Assembly: GCA_040753135.1 (NCBI GenBank)
Contig: JBFMGR010000001.1
Location: 1 to 49,361 of the forward strand
Direction of reading: 5' to 3'
Source of the DNA: Patescibacteria group bacterium
GTDB taxonomy: Bacteria; Patescibacteriota; Minisyncoccia; UBA6257; Brennerbacteraceae
Length of the DNA: 49,361 nucleotides
A model generated the notes under the pieces. That model was not told the DNA's origin. It searched no databases and saw only the letters and a program-made list of their open reading frames with translations. This document shows positions 32,192 through 40,155 of the stretch, one piece after another. The translations under genes and the position numbers were made by a program. Within the stretch, counting starts at the first letter, position 1. Each line of letters opens with the position of its first letter.

Positions 32192-32293
32192 AGACTTAAG
32201 CGTTTAATTGCTTAAATTATGAACCAAATCACGGCAACTCTAGCAGTAGAGCAAGGCTCGCTGCGGGGCAAGCATTTTAAGTTATAAATAATC

Positions 32294-33448
32294 ATGAACA
32301 GAGGAATAGCGACTTTTACATTGGATTACGGAGTTTGCCCGCCCTGGCTGTTCCAACGGATGGTTAAACTGGGCCGGTCAATGATTGAGGTGATGATTGA
32401 TGAGTTCGGTCCGGATGAGTTTGTCAAAAGAATCGGTCAGCCGGCCTGGTTTCAGTCATTGGGAACTGTTTTGGCTTTTGATTGGAACGCTTCTGGTTTG
32501 ACCACAATTTTAACCGCGGCATTAAAAGAGGCGATTCGCGGGCAGGAGCGGGATCTGGGCGTGTTTATCTGCGGCGGCAAAGGCAAAACCTCAAAAAAGA
32601 CTCCAGAAGAGATAAAAAACTGGAGCGGGAATATTGATTTTTCAGAAAAAGCCACCCGTCAGTTGGTTTTTAGCTCAAAGATGGCCGCCAAGGTTGACAG
32701 CTCTTTAATTCAAGATGGGTTTCAGATTTATCACCACAGCTTTTTCTTTTCTAAAAACGGCGCCTGGACTGTGGTTCAGCAGGGAATGAATATTCAAAAT
32801 CAAACTGCCCGACGTTATCACTGGTCAAGCTCGCTAAAAGAAAATTTTGATTTTGTTGATAAGCCGCATTTAGGCATTGTCAGCCAGATAAGAAAAAAAT
32901 CAGTGCTGGATCTAACCGCGAAAATCAGCAATAAAAATCGGGAGTTAAGCTTGAATTTGGTTGACGGCGGCTTTAAGTCAGTAATGAAAAATTTTAAGGT
33001 TTTAGATTATTATCAAACGCCATTAAGCCAATCTCTAAGACTGCAGTTTAGGGGCGAGAACTTAGATTTGCTGAATTTGGAGAGAAAAGAATTCCAGCAT
33101 CATCCAGTGGAAAAAGAAAATTTTTTTGAGAACAGGTATTTAAGAAAGATTATTAACCAAGTTTGCGAAGTCCAGCCAAAAACTTACCAGGAACTGGTTA
33201 GTTTGCCAGGGGTCGGGCCGAAAACAGTCAGGGCTTTGAGTTTGGTTGGCGAAGTGATTTATGGCGCTAAGCCGTCTTATCAAGATCCAGCCAGATTCAG
33301 TTTTGCTTTTGGCGGCAAAGATGCGACTCCCTATCCGGTCGATTGCCCGACTTATGACCAAGCCATTCAAATAATGAAGCAGTTGGTTGCCAAAGCGAAA
33401 ATCAATCCGGTTGAAAAAGATAAGATTTTATTTAAAATAGGTAAATAA
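32294..33448 (+). CDS. DUF763 family protein with helix-hairpin-helix motif
   Basis: DUF763 proteins are found in archaea and thermophilic or reduced bacteria; function is unknown but nucleic-acid related. The N-terminal MNRGIATFTLDYGVCPPWLFQRMVKLG and LGVFICGGKGKTSKKTPEEI are characteristic of the family. A helix-hairpin-helix motif LVSLPGVGPKTVRALSLVGEVIYG lies near residues 300-325, followed by the conserved DPARFSFAFGGKDATPYPV. Length 384 aa, typical. Its C-terminal part suggests binding to DNA in a repair-like role; this is inference. Confidence 0.9.
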   Translation: MNRGIATFTLDYGVCPPWLFQRMVKLGRSMIEVMIDEFGPDEFVKRIGQPAWFQSLGTVLAFDWNASGLTTILTAALKEAIRGQERDLGVFICGGKGKTSKKTPEEIKNWSGNIDFSEKATRQLVFSSKMAAKVDSSLIQDGFQIYHHSFFFSKNGAWTVVQQGMNIQNQTARRYHWSSSLKENFDFVDKPHLGIVSQIRKKSVLDLTAKISNKNRELSLNLVDGGFKSVMKNFKVLDYYQTPLSQSLRLQFRGENLDLLNLERKEFQHHPVEKENFFENRYLRKIINQVCEVQPKTYQELVSLPGVGPKTVRALSLVGEVIYGAKPSYQDPARFSFAFGGKDATPYPVDCPTYDQAIQIMKQLVAKAKINPVEKDKILFKIGK

Positions 33449-33492
33449 GTTTTGTTTAAAGGATTAGAGTTTTATTTTATTAAATTAACCCA

Positions 33493-33822
33493 ATGACTTT
33501 TGAAGAGTACCAAAAGATTTCCCGGAAAACTGCCCAATATCCAGAATCAGGAAAAAATTTTATTTACCCGGCTTTGGGTTTGGCGGGCGAGACGGGCGAA
33601 GTCATCGAGAAAATAAAAAAACTAATTCGGGATAAAAACAGCGAGCTGACCGAGGAGTATCGTCAAGAAATTGAAAAAGAGCTGGGCGATGTGCTTTGGT
33701 ATTTGGCCCAATTGGCAACAGAGTTAGGTATTTCTTTGGAGCAAGTCGCGGTTTTAAATTTGGATAAACTGCTGTCAAGATTAAACCGGGGAGTAATTCA
33801 GGGCGACGGCGACAGCCGATAA
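33493..33822 (+). CDS. MazG-like nucleotide pyrophosphohydrolase
   Basis: All-alpha NTP pyrophosphatase of the MazG superfamily, 109 aa. The metal-binding signature is seen as GLAGETGEVIEKIKKLIRD (ExxE) and EIEKELGDVLWYLAQLATELG (ExxD). Such house-cleaning enzymes hydrolyse non-canonical or excess dNTPs to monophosphates. It starts 45 bases after DUF763 and lies 5 bases before an unknown gene. Confidence 0.9.
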   Translation: MTFEEYQKISRKTAQYPESGKNFIYPALGLAGETGEVIEKIKKLIRDKNSELTEEYRQEIEKELGDVLWYLAQLATELGISLEQVAVLNLDKLLSRLNRGVIQGDGDSR

Positions 33823-33827
33823 AAATT

Positions 33828-34205
33828 ATGGCTTGGCAACCAAAATTAGGAAAAATTACTCCTGAACAGGGTGCTGGATGGAGCAGAGAAGCTAAAGACT
33901 GGGCTAAAAAACGAGCCAGATTAAAAAAGGAATGGAATGAGAGACCGGATTTTAATGTTATTGAAAAAACACTTTTTGATGGCACTGTGGTAACAGTGAA
34001 AAGATGGCGCCAGTCAAAAAAAATAGCCGAGGTTCTAGTTAAACTCCTGGACGGAAATTCAATTGTTTACCGGGCGAGATATAACCAAGGCAGAGCGAGC
34101 TGGTCAAAAACTGCTGGTGGCGAACCCCCTGATCCGTATCAGGTAACTGCCGATCCTACTGATTCGGGAATTTATAAAAGTCAGCCAGAAGGGGATAAAG
34201 ATTAG
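33828..34205 (+). CDS. Small basic hypothetical protein
   Basis: 125 aa, soluble, very rich in Lys/Arg/Trp at the N-terminus (GWSREAKDWAKKRARLKKEWNERPDF) and with a strand-rich centre (TLFDGTVVTVKRWRQSKKIAEVLVKLLDGNSIVYRARY) that could form a small beta barrel. Ends with a charged tail. No family recognised. Coupled to the MazG-like gene (5 bases) and to a membrane-protein gene (6 bases). Confidence 0.65.
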   Translation: MAWQPKLGKITPEQGAGWSREAKDWAKKRARLKKEWNERPDFNVIEKTLFDGTVVTVKRWRQSKKIAEVLVKLLDGNSIVYRARYNQGRASWSKTAGGEPPDPYQVTADPTDSGIYKSQPEGDKD

Positions 34206-34211
34206 AGTTTT

Positions 34212-34703
34212 ATGAAGATTGTTTTATTTTCGGTTTTGAGAAAACCAAAGTATTTTTTCAATGCGATTGTTTTTTCTTTCGCAATGGGCTTGTTTTATCC
34301 TTTGGTTCAAGTGGCGCCCCAGGGCCTGAATAATTTTTGGTTTTGGTTTTCTTTGCTTAAGCCAATTGATTGGCTGGTTTATTTAGTTTATTCGCTGGTT
34401 TTTGGCCTTAGTTTTGCGGTTTTTGTCTGGCGCAATGATGAAAAAATTTGCTCAACCAGCAAACTTTGGCAATCAGGAATTTTGGGCTCTTTAAGTTCTT
34501 TTTTAGCCGCGGCAGTGCCGTTTTGCCCTCAATGTTTGTCTTTTCTGGCAATTGCCCTGCCAACAGCGGGATTTAGTTTTTTAGCCCAGTATCGGATCTG
34601 GGTAATGTTGGGGATAATTGGCTTAATGCTAATAGCGCTTTGGCTTTTAGGCGGGTTTGGCCGAATCAATTCAAATAAAGTAAAGCAGGTTGAAAATTGG
34701 TAA
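34212..34703 (+). CDS. Small multi-pass membrane protein
   Basis: 163 aa with four or five membrane helices (YFFNAIVFSFAMGLFYPLV, WLVYLVYSLVFGLSFAVFVW, LGSLSSFLAAAVPFCPQC, LSFLAIALPTAGFSFLA, IWVMLGIIGLMLIALWLLGG). A CPQC pair at the membrane face (VPFCPQCLSF) is a candidate metal or redox site. No named family recognised. Confidence 0.65.
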   Translation: MKIVLFSVLRKPKYFFNAIVFSFAMGLFYPLVQVAPQGLNNFWFWFSLLKPIDWLVYLVYSLVFGLSFAVFVWRNDEKICSTSKLWQSGILGSLSSFLAAAVPFCPQCLSFLAIALPTAGFSFLAQYRIWVMLGIIGLMLIALWLLGGFGRINSNKVKQVENW

Positions 34704-34826
34704 TTGAAAATTGTCCGCCCAAGGCGGATTTCTGTCTGGCGGACAGGCGGGCGCTTTTGGCGGGGAAATTAAGTATTAGAAATTGGGAATTAGGAATTTA
34801 GGAATTGGAAATTGAAAACTTATCCC
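34685..34826. repeat. Composite repeat spacer: AT-rich units plus GC-rich palindrome
   Basis: AT-rich units (GAAAATTGGTAATTGAAAATTG at the left; AGAAATTGGGAATTAGGAATTT at the right, given in parts) flank a GC-rich block at 34710-34753 with nested inverted repeats TCCGCC-CAA-GGCGGA and CTGTC-TGGCG-GACAG. Same families as elsewhere in the window. The left edge runs into the end of the preceding gene. Confidence 0.55.
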
Positions 34827-35249
34827 ATGTGGTTAATCTACGCTTTATTATCAGCTTTGTTCGCGGCCTTAGTGGCAATCTTTGCCAAGTTGGGTTTAAA
34901 AACAGTTGATTCAACCCTAGTGACAATTATTCGGGCCGTAATTATGGCCGGGTTTCTGGTGGTTTTTGGCGCGGCGACAAACAAATTTAGCAATTTTTCT
35001 TTTACCAGTTTGGGCAATAGAGACTGGGGCTTGGTTTTGTTATCCGGAATTGCGGGCGCAGTTTCTTGGTTGTTTTACTTTTTAGCTTTAAAGCTCGGTT
35101 TGGCTTCTAAAGTGTCTGCGGTTGACAGGTTAAGTTTAGTTTTCGTGATTATTCTTGCCGGATTGTTTTTGGGCGAAAAACTGACAGCCAAGACGATTCT
35201 TGGCGCCTTGTTAATGGTTTTGGGCGCGGCTCTAATCTCCCTAAAATAA
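34827..35249 (+). CDS. EamA-family half transporter
   Basis: A single EamA/DMT-type repeat of about five membrane helices (MWLIYALLSALFAALVAIFAKLG, TLVTIIRAVIMAGFLVVFGA, WGLVLLSGIAGAVSWLFYFLALKLG, and KVSAVDRLSLVFVIILAGLFLGEKLTAKTILGALLMVLGAALI). The DRLSLVFVIILAGLFLGEKLT block is characteristic of small DMT proteins that act as dimers. I start at the ATG at 34827 (140 aa); a TTG 15 bases upstream lies in repeat sequence. Substrate unknown. Confidence 0.88.
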   Translation: MWLIYALLSALFAALVAIFAKLGLKTVDSTLVTIIRAVIMAGFLVVFGAATNKFSNFSFTSLGNRDWGLVLLSGIAGAVSWLFYFLALKLGLASKVSAVDRLSLVFVIILAGLFLGEKLTAKTILGALLMVLGAALISLK

Positions 35250-35293
35250 AAGAGTTGGTTGCAACTTTAACTGATTAGTTTTAAAATTAATTA

Positions 35294-36187
35294 ATGACTA
35301 AAAAAGCCAGAATTTTTATTGTTTTGAGTTTGTTTATCAGTTTGATTCTTTGGCCGGGAATGTTTTTGGTTGAGAAAGTCAAGCTTAAAAATCAAGTCCT
35401 TAATTTTGAAGATTGCCTTCAGAGCTTAGAGGGTAAGGTTGTTCTTGGCGCGCCAGAACAGTGTATTTTTAAGAGCAAAAATTTAGCTTCCCAAGATGAG
35501 CCAAAGGTTTTTATTAAAGACGAAACTAATGTCAAAATAAAAAGTTTTTTTCTGGATTCTGATGGAGAAAATTTAATTATTAAGGGCGAGAATCTGGCTC
35601 GGGTTGAGATCTGGGGCAAACAGGGGAATAAAAAGAATCTTTGGGGCCAGGCAGTTTTAGCTTCTGAAAATCAGGGCTCCCAGGCTTGGCTGTTTAAACT
35701 GCCCAAGGAGCCAATTTTAATTACCGAGCTTTTTGGGTTCGGGTTTAACCAAGAAAATAAATTGGTTTCAGAAGTTTCTTTTCCTGTGGCTGGAGCCAGT
35801 TCTTTTTATCAGGTTTTTTGGGCTGAACCAAACAAAAGGGTTTTTGGGGTTGAACCAGACGAGGAGTTTAAGCTTTTTGGCGGCCAAGTTGGAGTTTTAA
35901 ACTCGGGCGATTTAGCAGTTGCTTTTGAAAAAATTAACCAAGATTCGCGTTGCCCAACTGGAGTTTATTGCGTTTCTGCCGGGCAAGTTAGCGCCAGATT
36001 TAAGGTTTATTTTGCTGACCAGCTGCCTTTATCAGTGGTTTTAAGTCTAGATCCGGAAAATCCTGAACTGGCTTTATTTCAAGATAAAGATTATTCAATT
36101 CAGTTAGTTTCAGTCTTGCCTTTTCCGAGCAAGAACAAAGAGATTGAGCCAAATGATTATCAAACGTTTCTAAGAATTCAAAGATAA
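35294..36187 (+). CDS. Exported or membrane-anchored hypothetical protein
   Basis: 297 aa with an N-terminal signal anchor (IFIVLSLFISLILWPGMFLV, residues 6-26) and a mainly beta extracytoplasmic domain (FFLDSDGENLIIKGENLARVEIWGKQGNKKNLWGQ resembles a small beta-sandwich; three Cys: ENF-C-LQ, QCIFK, and RCPTGVYCVSAG). No family recognised. The CPTGVYC pair could form a disulfide, in keeping with the DsbA-like protein at 13538. A REP copy begins at its stop codon. Confidence 0.65.
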   Translation: MTKKARIFIVLSLFISLILWPGMFLVEKVKLKNQVLNFEDCLQSLEGKVVLGAPEQCIFKSKNLASQDEPKVFIKDETNVKIKSFFLDSDGENLIIKGENLARVEIWGKQGNKKNLWGQAVLASENQGSQAWLFKLPKEPILITELFGFGFNQENKLVSEVSFPVAGASSFYQVFWAEPNKRVFGVEPDEEFKLFGGQVGVLNSGDLAVAFEKINQDSRCPTGVYCVSAGQVSARFKVYFADQLPLSVVLSLDPENPELALFQDKDYSIQLVSVLPFPSKNKEIEPNDYQTFLRIQR

Positions 36188-36209
36188 AGGAGAACTGTTC
36201 TCCTTTATT
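36184..36209 (-). repeat. REP copy 1, upstream of the transposase (inverted)
   Basis: GGAGAACTGTTCTCC with TTTATT to its right: the exact reverse complement of the unit AATAAA + GGAGAACAGTTCTCC found twice further on. Here the ATAAA flank is also present on the left, so the palindrome extends to 12-bp arms around one base. Confidence 0.75.
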
Positions 36210-36235
36210 TTGTATCAGAGTAAAAGTACCTGAAT

Positions 36236-36940
36236 ATGCCAACAAAACGACCACCACTAATAACAGGACAAATTTATCATATAGTGTTACGTGGAACTGG
36301 AGAAGAGCTGATCTTTAAGGACCAAGACGATTATTATAGGGGCATTTTTTCAATTTTTGAGTTTAATACTACAAAACCCGTAGAGATCGCTATCCAGCGC
36401 CGGAAGCGTAAAATTCAGAAAAATAAAGGAGAACAGTTCTCCGATGATAGGGATTTGTTGGTGGAAATTTTAGCTTTCTGCTTTATGCCTAATCACATTC
36501 ACCTTCTTCTTTATCAGAAAAAAGATGGAGGTATAACTAATTTTATGCGGAAGTTTGGCGCGGGTTATGCGAGCTATTTTAATAAAAGACATAAAAGAAA
36601 AGGCCATCTTTTCCAAGGCAGATTTCGCGCAGTTCATATCCAAGATGAAAGTCAATTAAGAACAGTGTTTGTTTATATTCATTGCAATCCGCTTTCTTTG
36701 ATTGAGCCCAGCTGGAAAGAAAAAGGAATAAAACAGACAATTAAATCAACGGAATTTTTGGAAAACTTTAAGTGGTCAAGCTATCAAGATTATATTGGCA
36801 AAAATAATTTTCCTTCAGTTACCCAAAAAGATTTTTTGGTTAATGCTATTTTAGGCAAAGGGGGTGGTAGAAACTTGGTTAGGAATTGGATAAGATATAA
36901 AAAAGATTTAGTAGATTGGTATGAAGTTGGTATTGAATAA
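36236..36940 (+). CDS. REP-associated tyrosine transposase (RAYT, Y1/IS200-like)
   Basis: RAYTs are single-copy relatives of IS200/IS605 TnpA that nick single-stranded REP hairpins. Landmarks: N-terminal PLITGQIYHIVLRGTG; the HUH motif MPNHIHLLLYQ (His87, His89); the catalytic-Tyr helix YASYFNKRHKRKGHLFQGRFRAVHI; and VFVYIHCNPL. Length 234 aa. A REP unit lies inside the gene (36422-36442) and encodes NKGEQFS (residues 63-69) in a variable loop. Two further copies, in inverse orientation to each other, flank the gene. This arrangement strongly suggests that the unit is the substrate of this transposase. Confidence 0.92.
   Translation: MPTKRPPLITGQIYHIVLRGTGEELIFKDQDDYYRGIFSIFEFNTTKPVEIAIQRRKRKIQKNKGEQFSDDRDLLVEILAFCFMPNHIHLLLYQKKDGGITNFMRKFGAGYASYFNKRHKRKGHLFQGRFRAVHIQDESQLRTVFVYIHCNPLSLIEPSWKEKGIKQTIKSTEFLENFKWSSYQDYIGKNNFPSVTQKDFLVNAILGKGGGRNLVRNWIRYKKDLVDWYEVGIE
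36422..36442 (+). repeat. REP copy 2, inside the RAYT coding region
   Basis: AATAAA followed by GGAGAACAGTTCTCC, identical over all 21 bases to copy 3. It is translated in frame. Confidence 0.75.
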
Positions 36941-36956
36941 AGGAGAACAGTTCTCC
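36936..36956 (+). repeat. REP copy 3, at the RAYT stop codon
   Basis: AATAAA followed by GGAGAACAGTTCTCC; its TAA supplies the stop codon of the RAYT gene. It runs straight into the truncated GIY-YIG reading frame. Confidence 0.75.
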
Positions 36957-36958
36957 GT

Positions 36959-37215
36959 TACGTTTACGTATTAAAAAGCAGAAAGAATGACAAATTGTAT
37001 ACTGGTTGTACAGATAATTCAAAGAAGAGGTTCAGATTGCATAATGCCGGAAAAATTGATGCGACCAAGCTGCGTTGTCCGCTGATATTGATTTATTACG
37101 AGGTCTATTTGAATAAATTTGGCGCATTTGCCAGAGAGAAATGGCTGAAAACGGCTGGGGCAGGAATTATTTAAAGAACGCATTAAAACACTATTTTTAT
37201 GAAGAGCATAAATAA
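36959..37215 (+). pseudogene. GIY-YIG nuclease remnant, start lost and frameshifted
   Basis: Conceptual translation gives YVYVLKSRKNDKLYTGCTDN, SKKRFRLHNAGKIDATKLR and CPLILIYYEVYLNKFGAFAREKWLKT, a UPF0213/UvrC-like GIY-YIG domain (normally YYVYVLxS...LYxGxTxdlxxRlxxHNxG). No start codon exists: the open frame enters directly from REP copy 3. Near 37150 one base is missing, after which the expected C-terminus GWGRNYLKNALKHYFYEEHK continues in the next frame to 37215, overlapping the start of the next gene. Both breaks argue for a decayed gene (or one break for a sequencing error). Confidence 0.8.
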
Positions 37216-39418
37216 ATTTTTTAATTTTTTCCTTATTCTGCTTTTGGTATTCAATTGGGTTTTTCAATATCCACCATTTCGATTTTGGAGAAATTTAGGC
37301 GGGCGAGAAATCCAGGAAGCACAGGCAGCGGATATCACCATTGATACTGGCGATACCAGCCCTATCGCCGTCGCCTACGCCCGTGCGTTGGTCTGGACGA
37401 GTGCCTCGGTCGGCTACTTCTTCTACATAGACAGCGATAACGATTTTAAATACGCCAAGACCACGAATGGCGGATCAAGTTGGACTCCTGCAGTGGCTGA
37501 AATAGACACCGACACGACCATCACCGCGCTCGCATTTGATGTTTGGTACGACAAATGGACGACGGGCGACAGCGGGACCAAAATCCATATTTGGTGGGCT
37601 AACACTGATACTGATAGTATCCAATACCGGGCGCTGGACACGAGCAATGATACGCTCGGTACGCGGGCAATGGTTTTTGACGGCGCTTCGGGCGCTTCAA
37701 ATCGCGCAAACTTTGTCAGCGGCACCAAGGCCCGCGGCGGCAATCTGTATGTCGTGGGTACTATTGACGCCGCGGCAGAATGTGAATTCGGCCGCTCAAC
37801 TGACGGCGGAGCCACTTGGGATATTACACGCACGAGTCCTCAAGAGGCCTGCGGCGACCAGGGGTTTCTCTATCCGGGCAATGAGGTCGACACGAATGAC
37901 ATCTGGATGCTTTACGATGATGTTTCAGCTGACGCGCTTACGCTTAAAACAAACGACGATTCCGCGAACACCTGGTCTGAATCTGCGACGATTGCCACCG
38001 TGGTTGAAAATACCACCCTCGGGACCGGCGAATTTCCCTTTTCCGGTTCCATAAGGCAGAGCGATAATCACTTGATTGCCGCCGTCCACACCGAGCTTGA
38101 TACTGCCACCGCTGACTTCAGGATTTTTGACATCAACGGCGCGGCTTCCGTTACCGAAAAGACCGCCATTACCACGAACATTGACGACAACTATTACTCG
38201 TCTGTTTTTATTGACCAGAATACCAACAATATTTATGTTTCGTACGCCGGCAAGCGGGATGGTTCGGAGACATTAGGCACGACTGTCGGAATTTATTACA
38301 CCAAATCCACGGACGGTGGCGTGAACTGGAGCGCCGGCGACACCGCCTATTCCGAATCCACCGGCAATTTCCGCCAAAACTGGGCGGGAATGATGGGCAA
38401 TCGCTTCGGGGTTGTCTGGCGCAACGACGCGACCGAAGGCTTACTTTTCAATTATGTCAACAGCTTGGATTTGACACCCACAGTTGTAAGTACTACTGGC
38501 ACTCAGACTGCCAATATGAATGTCAATAGTACTAATAATTATGTTGGCGGCGCTTTCACTTTTATCCGAGATTCTGGAACAGCTAATGTAACTCAGATTA
38601 TTATTACTGATACCGGGACTGTTAATGCTAATTTGAATCTCTCCAATGTTGATTTGTATTATGAAACAGCGGCAAGTTGCAGTTATGAGGCAAATGAAAC
38701 TCTTTTTGGCACCGGGACTTCTTTTAACGCTTCAGAAAAAGCCACGGTCTCTGGTACAATGGCAGTAGGAACTTCCCAAGTTTGCGTTTACGTTGTTTTA
38801 GATGTTGGCTCTGGTGCAACCGGGGGGCAAACTATTGAGATCGAGATCTCTAATCCATCAACAGAAGTGAGTGTTTCTGCTGGCACAGTTAGCCCTGCTT
38901 CAGTAGTGGCAATCTCTGGCACAACCACATTACAATCAGCCCCAACTGTTTCGTGTAATACTTCAACTTCAACCACTGATTTTGGCGCTTTAACTACCTC
39001 TTCAGTTCATACCTCTTCACCGAATATCACGATTACTGGTTCTTGTACTTATAGCTCTGGCTGCACTCTGAATGTTGATGATGCTGGTGATACCACTAAT
39101 CCTGGTTTATATAAATCAGTTTCTCCCACAGATCTGATTAATTCCCAAACCGCAACTTTATCAGCAGGCACAGAAGGTTATGGCATCCAAGCCACTACCA
39201 CTGCGAATGGTTCTGGCGGCACCTTAACTTTATCTGGCACTTACAACAAAACTGGTAATGATGTTGGCGGCTTAAACTTGGCAGCGACTGCGTTAGCCAG
39301 CTCAACCACTACTTATACAGACAGGGAGGTAGTGATTACTCATAAAGCAACAATCTCTCCTTTGAACAAAGCCGGCTCCTATGCTGATACGATTACTTAT
39401 AGCTGTGTTGGCAATTAG
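37199..39418 (+). CDS. Large secreted protein: sialidase/BNR-like repeats plus C-terminal beta module
   Basis: 739 aa. Residues 1-43 form a long signal peptide (FFNFFLILLLVFNWVFQY; cleavage expected near AQA-ADI). Residues about 50-425 look like a beta-propeller of the sialidase/BNR type: Asp-box-like motifs TTNGGSSWTP, NDDSANTWSES, STDGGATWDI and STDGGVNWSA recur. Residues about 430-580 are a Thr/Val-rich beta domain with Cys pairs. The last about 155 residues are nearly identical to the separate secreted protein at 39533. DNA of the propeller part (about 37320-38470) is clearly richer in GC than its surroundings. No catalytic residues of sialidases could be confirmed; a binding or surface role is likely. 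Confidence 0.75.
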   Translation: MKSINKFFNFFLILLLVFNWVFQYPPFRFWRNLGGREIQEAQAADITIDTGDTSPIAVAYARALVWTSASVGYFFYIDSDNDFKYAKTTNGGSSWTPAVAEIDTDTTITALAFDVWYDKWTTGDSGTKIHIWWANTDTDSIQYRALDTSNDTLGTRAMVFDGASGASNRANFVSGTKARGGNLYVVGTIDAAAECEFGRSTDGGATWDITRTSPQEACGDQGFLYPGNEVDTNDIWMLYDDVSADALTLKTNDDSANTWSESATIATVVENTTLGTGEFPFSGSIRQSDNHLIAAVHTELDTATADFRIFDINGAASVTEKTAITTNIDDNYYSSVFIDQNTNNIYVSYAGKRDGSETLGTTVGIYYTKSTDGGVNWSAGDTAYSESTGNFRQNWAGMMGNRFGVVWRNDATEGLLFNYVNSLDLTPTVVSTTGTQTANMNVNSTNNYVGGAFTFIRDSGTANVTQIIITDTGTVNANLNLSNVDLYYETAASCSYEANETLFGTGTSFNASEKATVSGTMAVGTSQVCVYVVLDVGSGATGGQTIEIEISNPSTEVSVSAGTVSPASVVAISGTTTLQSAPTVSCNTSTSTTDFGALTTSSVHTSSPNITITGSCTYSSGCTLNVDDAGDTTNPGLYKSVSPTDLINSQTATLSAGTEGYGIQATTTANGSGGTLTLSGTYNKTGNDVGGLNLAATALASSTTTYTDREVVITHKATISPLNKAGSYADTITYSCVGN
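38937..39418 (+). repeat. Module copy A (shared beta domain)
   Basis: The 3' part of the large secreted-protein gene. It is paralogous to 39641-40123 with an identical 53-bp run (39141-39193 equals 39846-39898). Protein landmarks shared by both: TDFGALTTSSVHTSSPNI, GCTLNVDDAGDT, SQTATLSAGTEGYGIQA, NKAGSYADTITYSC. Confidence 0.9.
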
Positions 39419-39453
39419 GTTTGTTTGATGGTTTTTACCGGGCGGAACTATAC

Positions 39454-39481
39454 TTGACTTTTTTGACTATTCTTCTAAAAT
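39454..39481 (+). promoter_or_regulatory. Promoter of the small secreted-module gene
   Basis: TTGACT, a 16-bp spacer and TAAAAT; the leader to the ATG at 39533 is about 45 bases. The module gene therefore can be expressed independently of the large gene. Confidence 0.55.
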
Positions 39482-39532
39482 TTAGTTAGGCGGATTAAAT
39501 AAAATTTAGTTATAAGAATTAAAAAAAACAAT

Positions 39533-40123
39533 ATGAAAAAAGGCTTTCCTCTTATTGGATTTTTGGTCGGCTTAGCTCTGTTTTTCTATTTTCTGTTCCC
39601 CCAATTTGGTAAAACTGCTGATGTTACAGTAAGCGCTTCTATCTCTACGAGTGTTTCTTGTTCAACTTCCACGACCACCACTGATTTTGGCGCTTTGACC
39701 ACCTCGTCAGTACATACTTCTTCGCCGAATATCACAGCAACAATGTCATGCAATTATGCTTCTGGCTGCACTTTGAACGTTGATGATGCTGGTGATACTT
39801 CTAATCCTGGTTTGTATAAATCAGTTGCTCCGACTGATCTGATTGATTCCCAAACCGCAACTTTATCAGCAGGCACAGAAGGTTATGGCATCCAAGCCGC
39901 GACTACAGCTAATGGTTCTGGAGGCACCTTAACTTTGGCCGGCGTTTACAACAAAACCGGCGATAATGTTGGCGCCTTGAATTTGGCGGCTACAGCTTTG
40001 GCTTCGTCAACCGAACCAATTTCTAGCCGGGAAGTGACGATTACCCATAAAGCCGCAATTTCCGGTTTGAACAAGGCCGGCTCTTATGCCGATACGATCA
40101 CTTACAGCTGTACAGGGAACTAA
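39533..40123 (+). CDS. Secreted single-module surface protein
   Basis: 196 aa: signal peptide (FPLIGFLVGLALFFYFLF, residues 5-22; mature start near ADVTVSASIS) followed by one copy of the beta module that also ends the gene at 37199. Four conserved Cys positions (VSCSTS, MSCNYASGCTLN, TYSCTGN) suggest two disulfides. The Thr/Ser/Gly-rich strands and lack of a membrane anchor fit a secreted structural subunit, possibly polymerising. I cannot assign a named family. It precedes a DUF916-like gene by 32 bases. Confidence 0.8.
   Translation: MKKGFPLIGFLVGLALFFYFLFPQFGKTADVTVSASISTSVSCSTSTTTTDFGALTTSSVHTSSPNITATMSCNYASGCTLNVDDAGDTSNPGLYKSVAPTDLIDSQTATLSAGTEGYGIQAATTANGSGGTLTLAGVYNKTGDNVGALNLAATALASSTEPISSREVTITHKAAISGLNKAGSYADTITYSCTGN
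39641..40123 (+). repeat. Module copy B (shared beta domain)
   Basis: Paralog of 38937-39418; see that entry. The two protein copies differ at only about one residue in six by eye. Confidence 0.9.
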
Positions 40124-40155
40124 TTTTTTAAGACTAAGCAAAGAGCTCTTTTGTT

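Noticed and set aside
32219-32287. 22-codon ORF before the DUF763 gene
   Set aside because: No ribosome-binding site, coding pattern or attenuator structure supports it; mentioned only as a possibility.
37019-37267. 82-aa minus-strand open frame
   Set aside because: It is antisense to the GIY-YIG remnant and the start of the large surface gene; the plus-strand similarity explains the locus.
37423-38276. Several open frames in other frames of the propeller segment
   Set aside because: They result from the GC-rich composition of this stretch; no protein-like motifs seen.
39641-40123. WxL domain in the single-module secreted protein
   Set aside because: The DUF916-like neighbour suggested it, but no Trp-x-Leu motif is present in the module.
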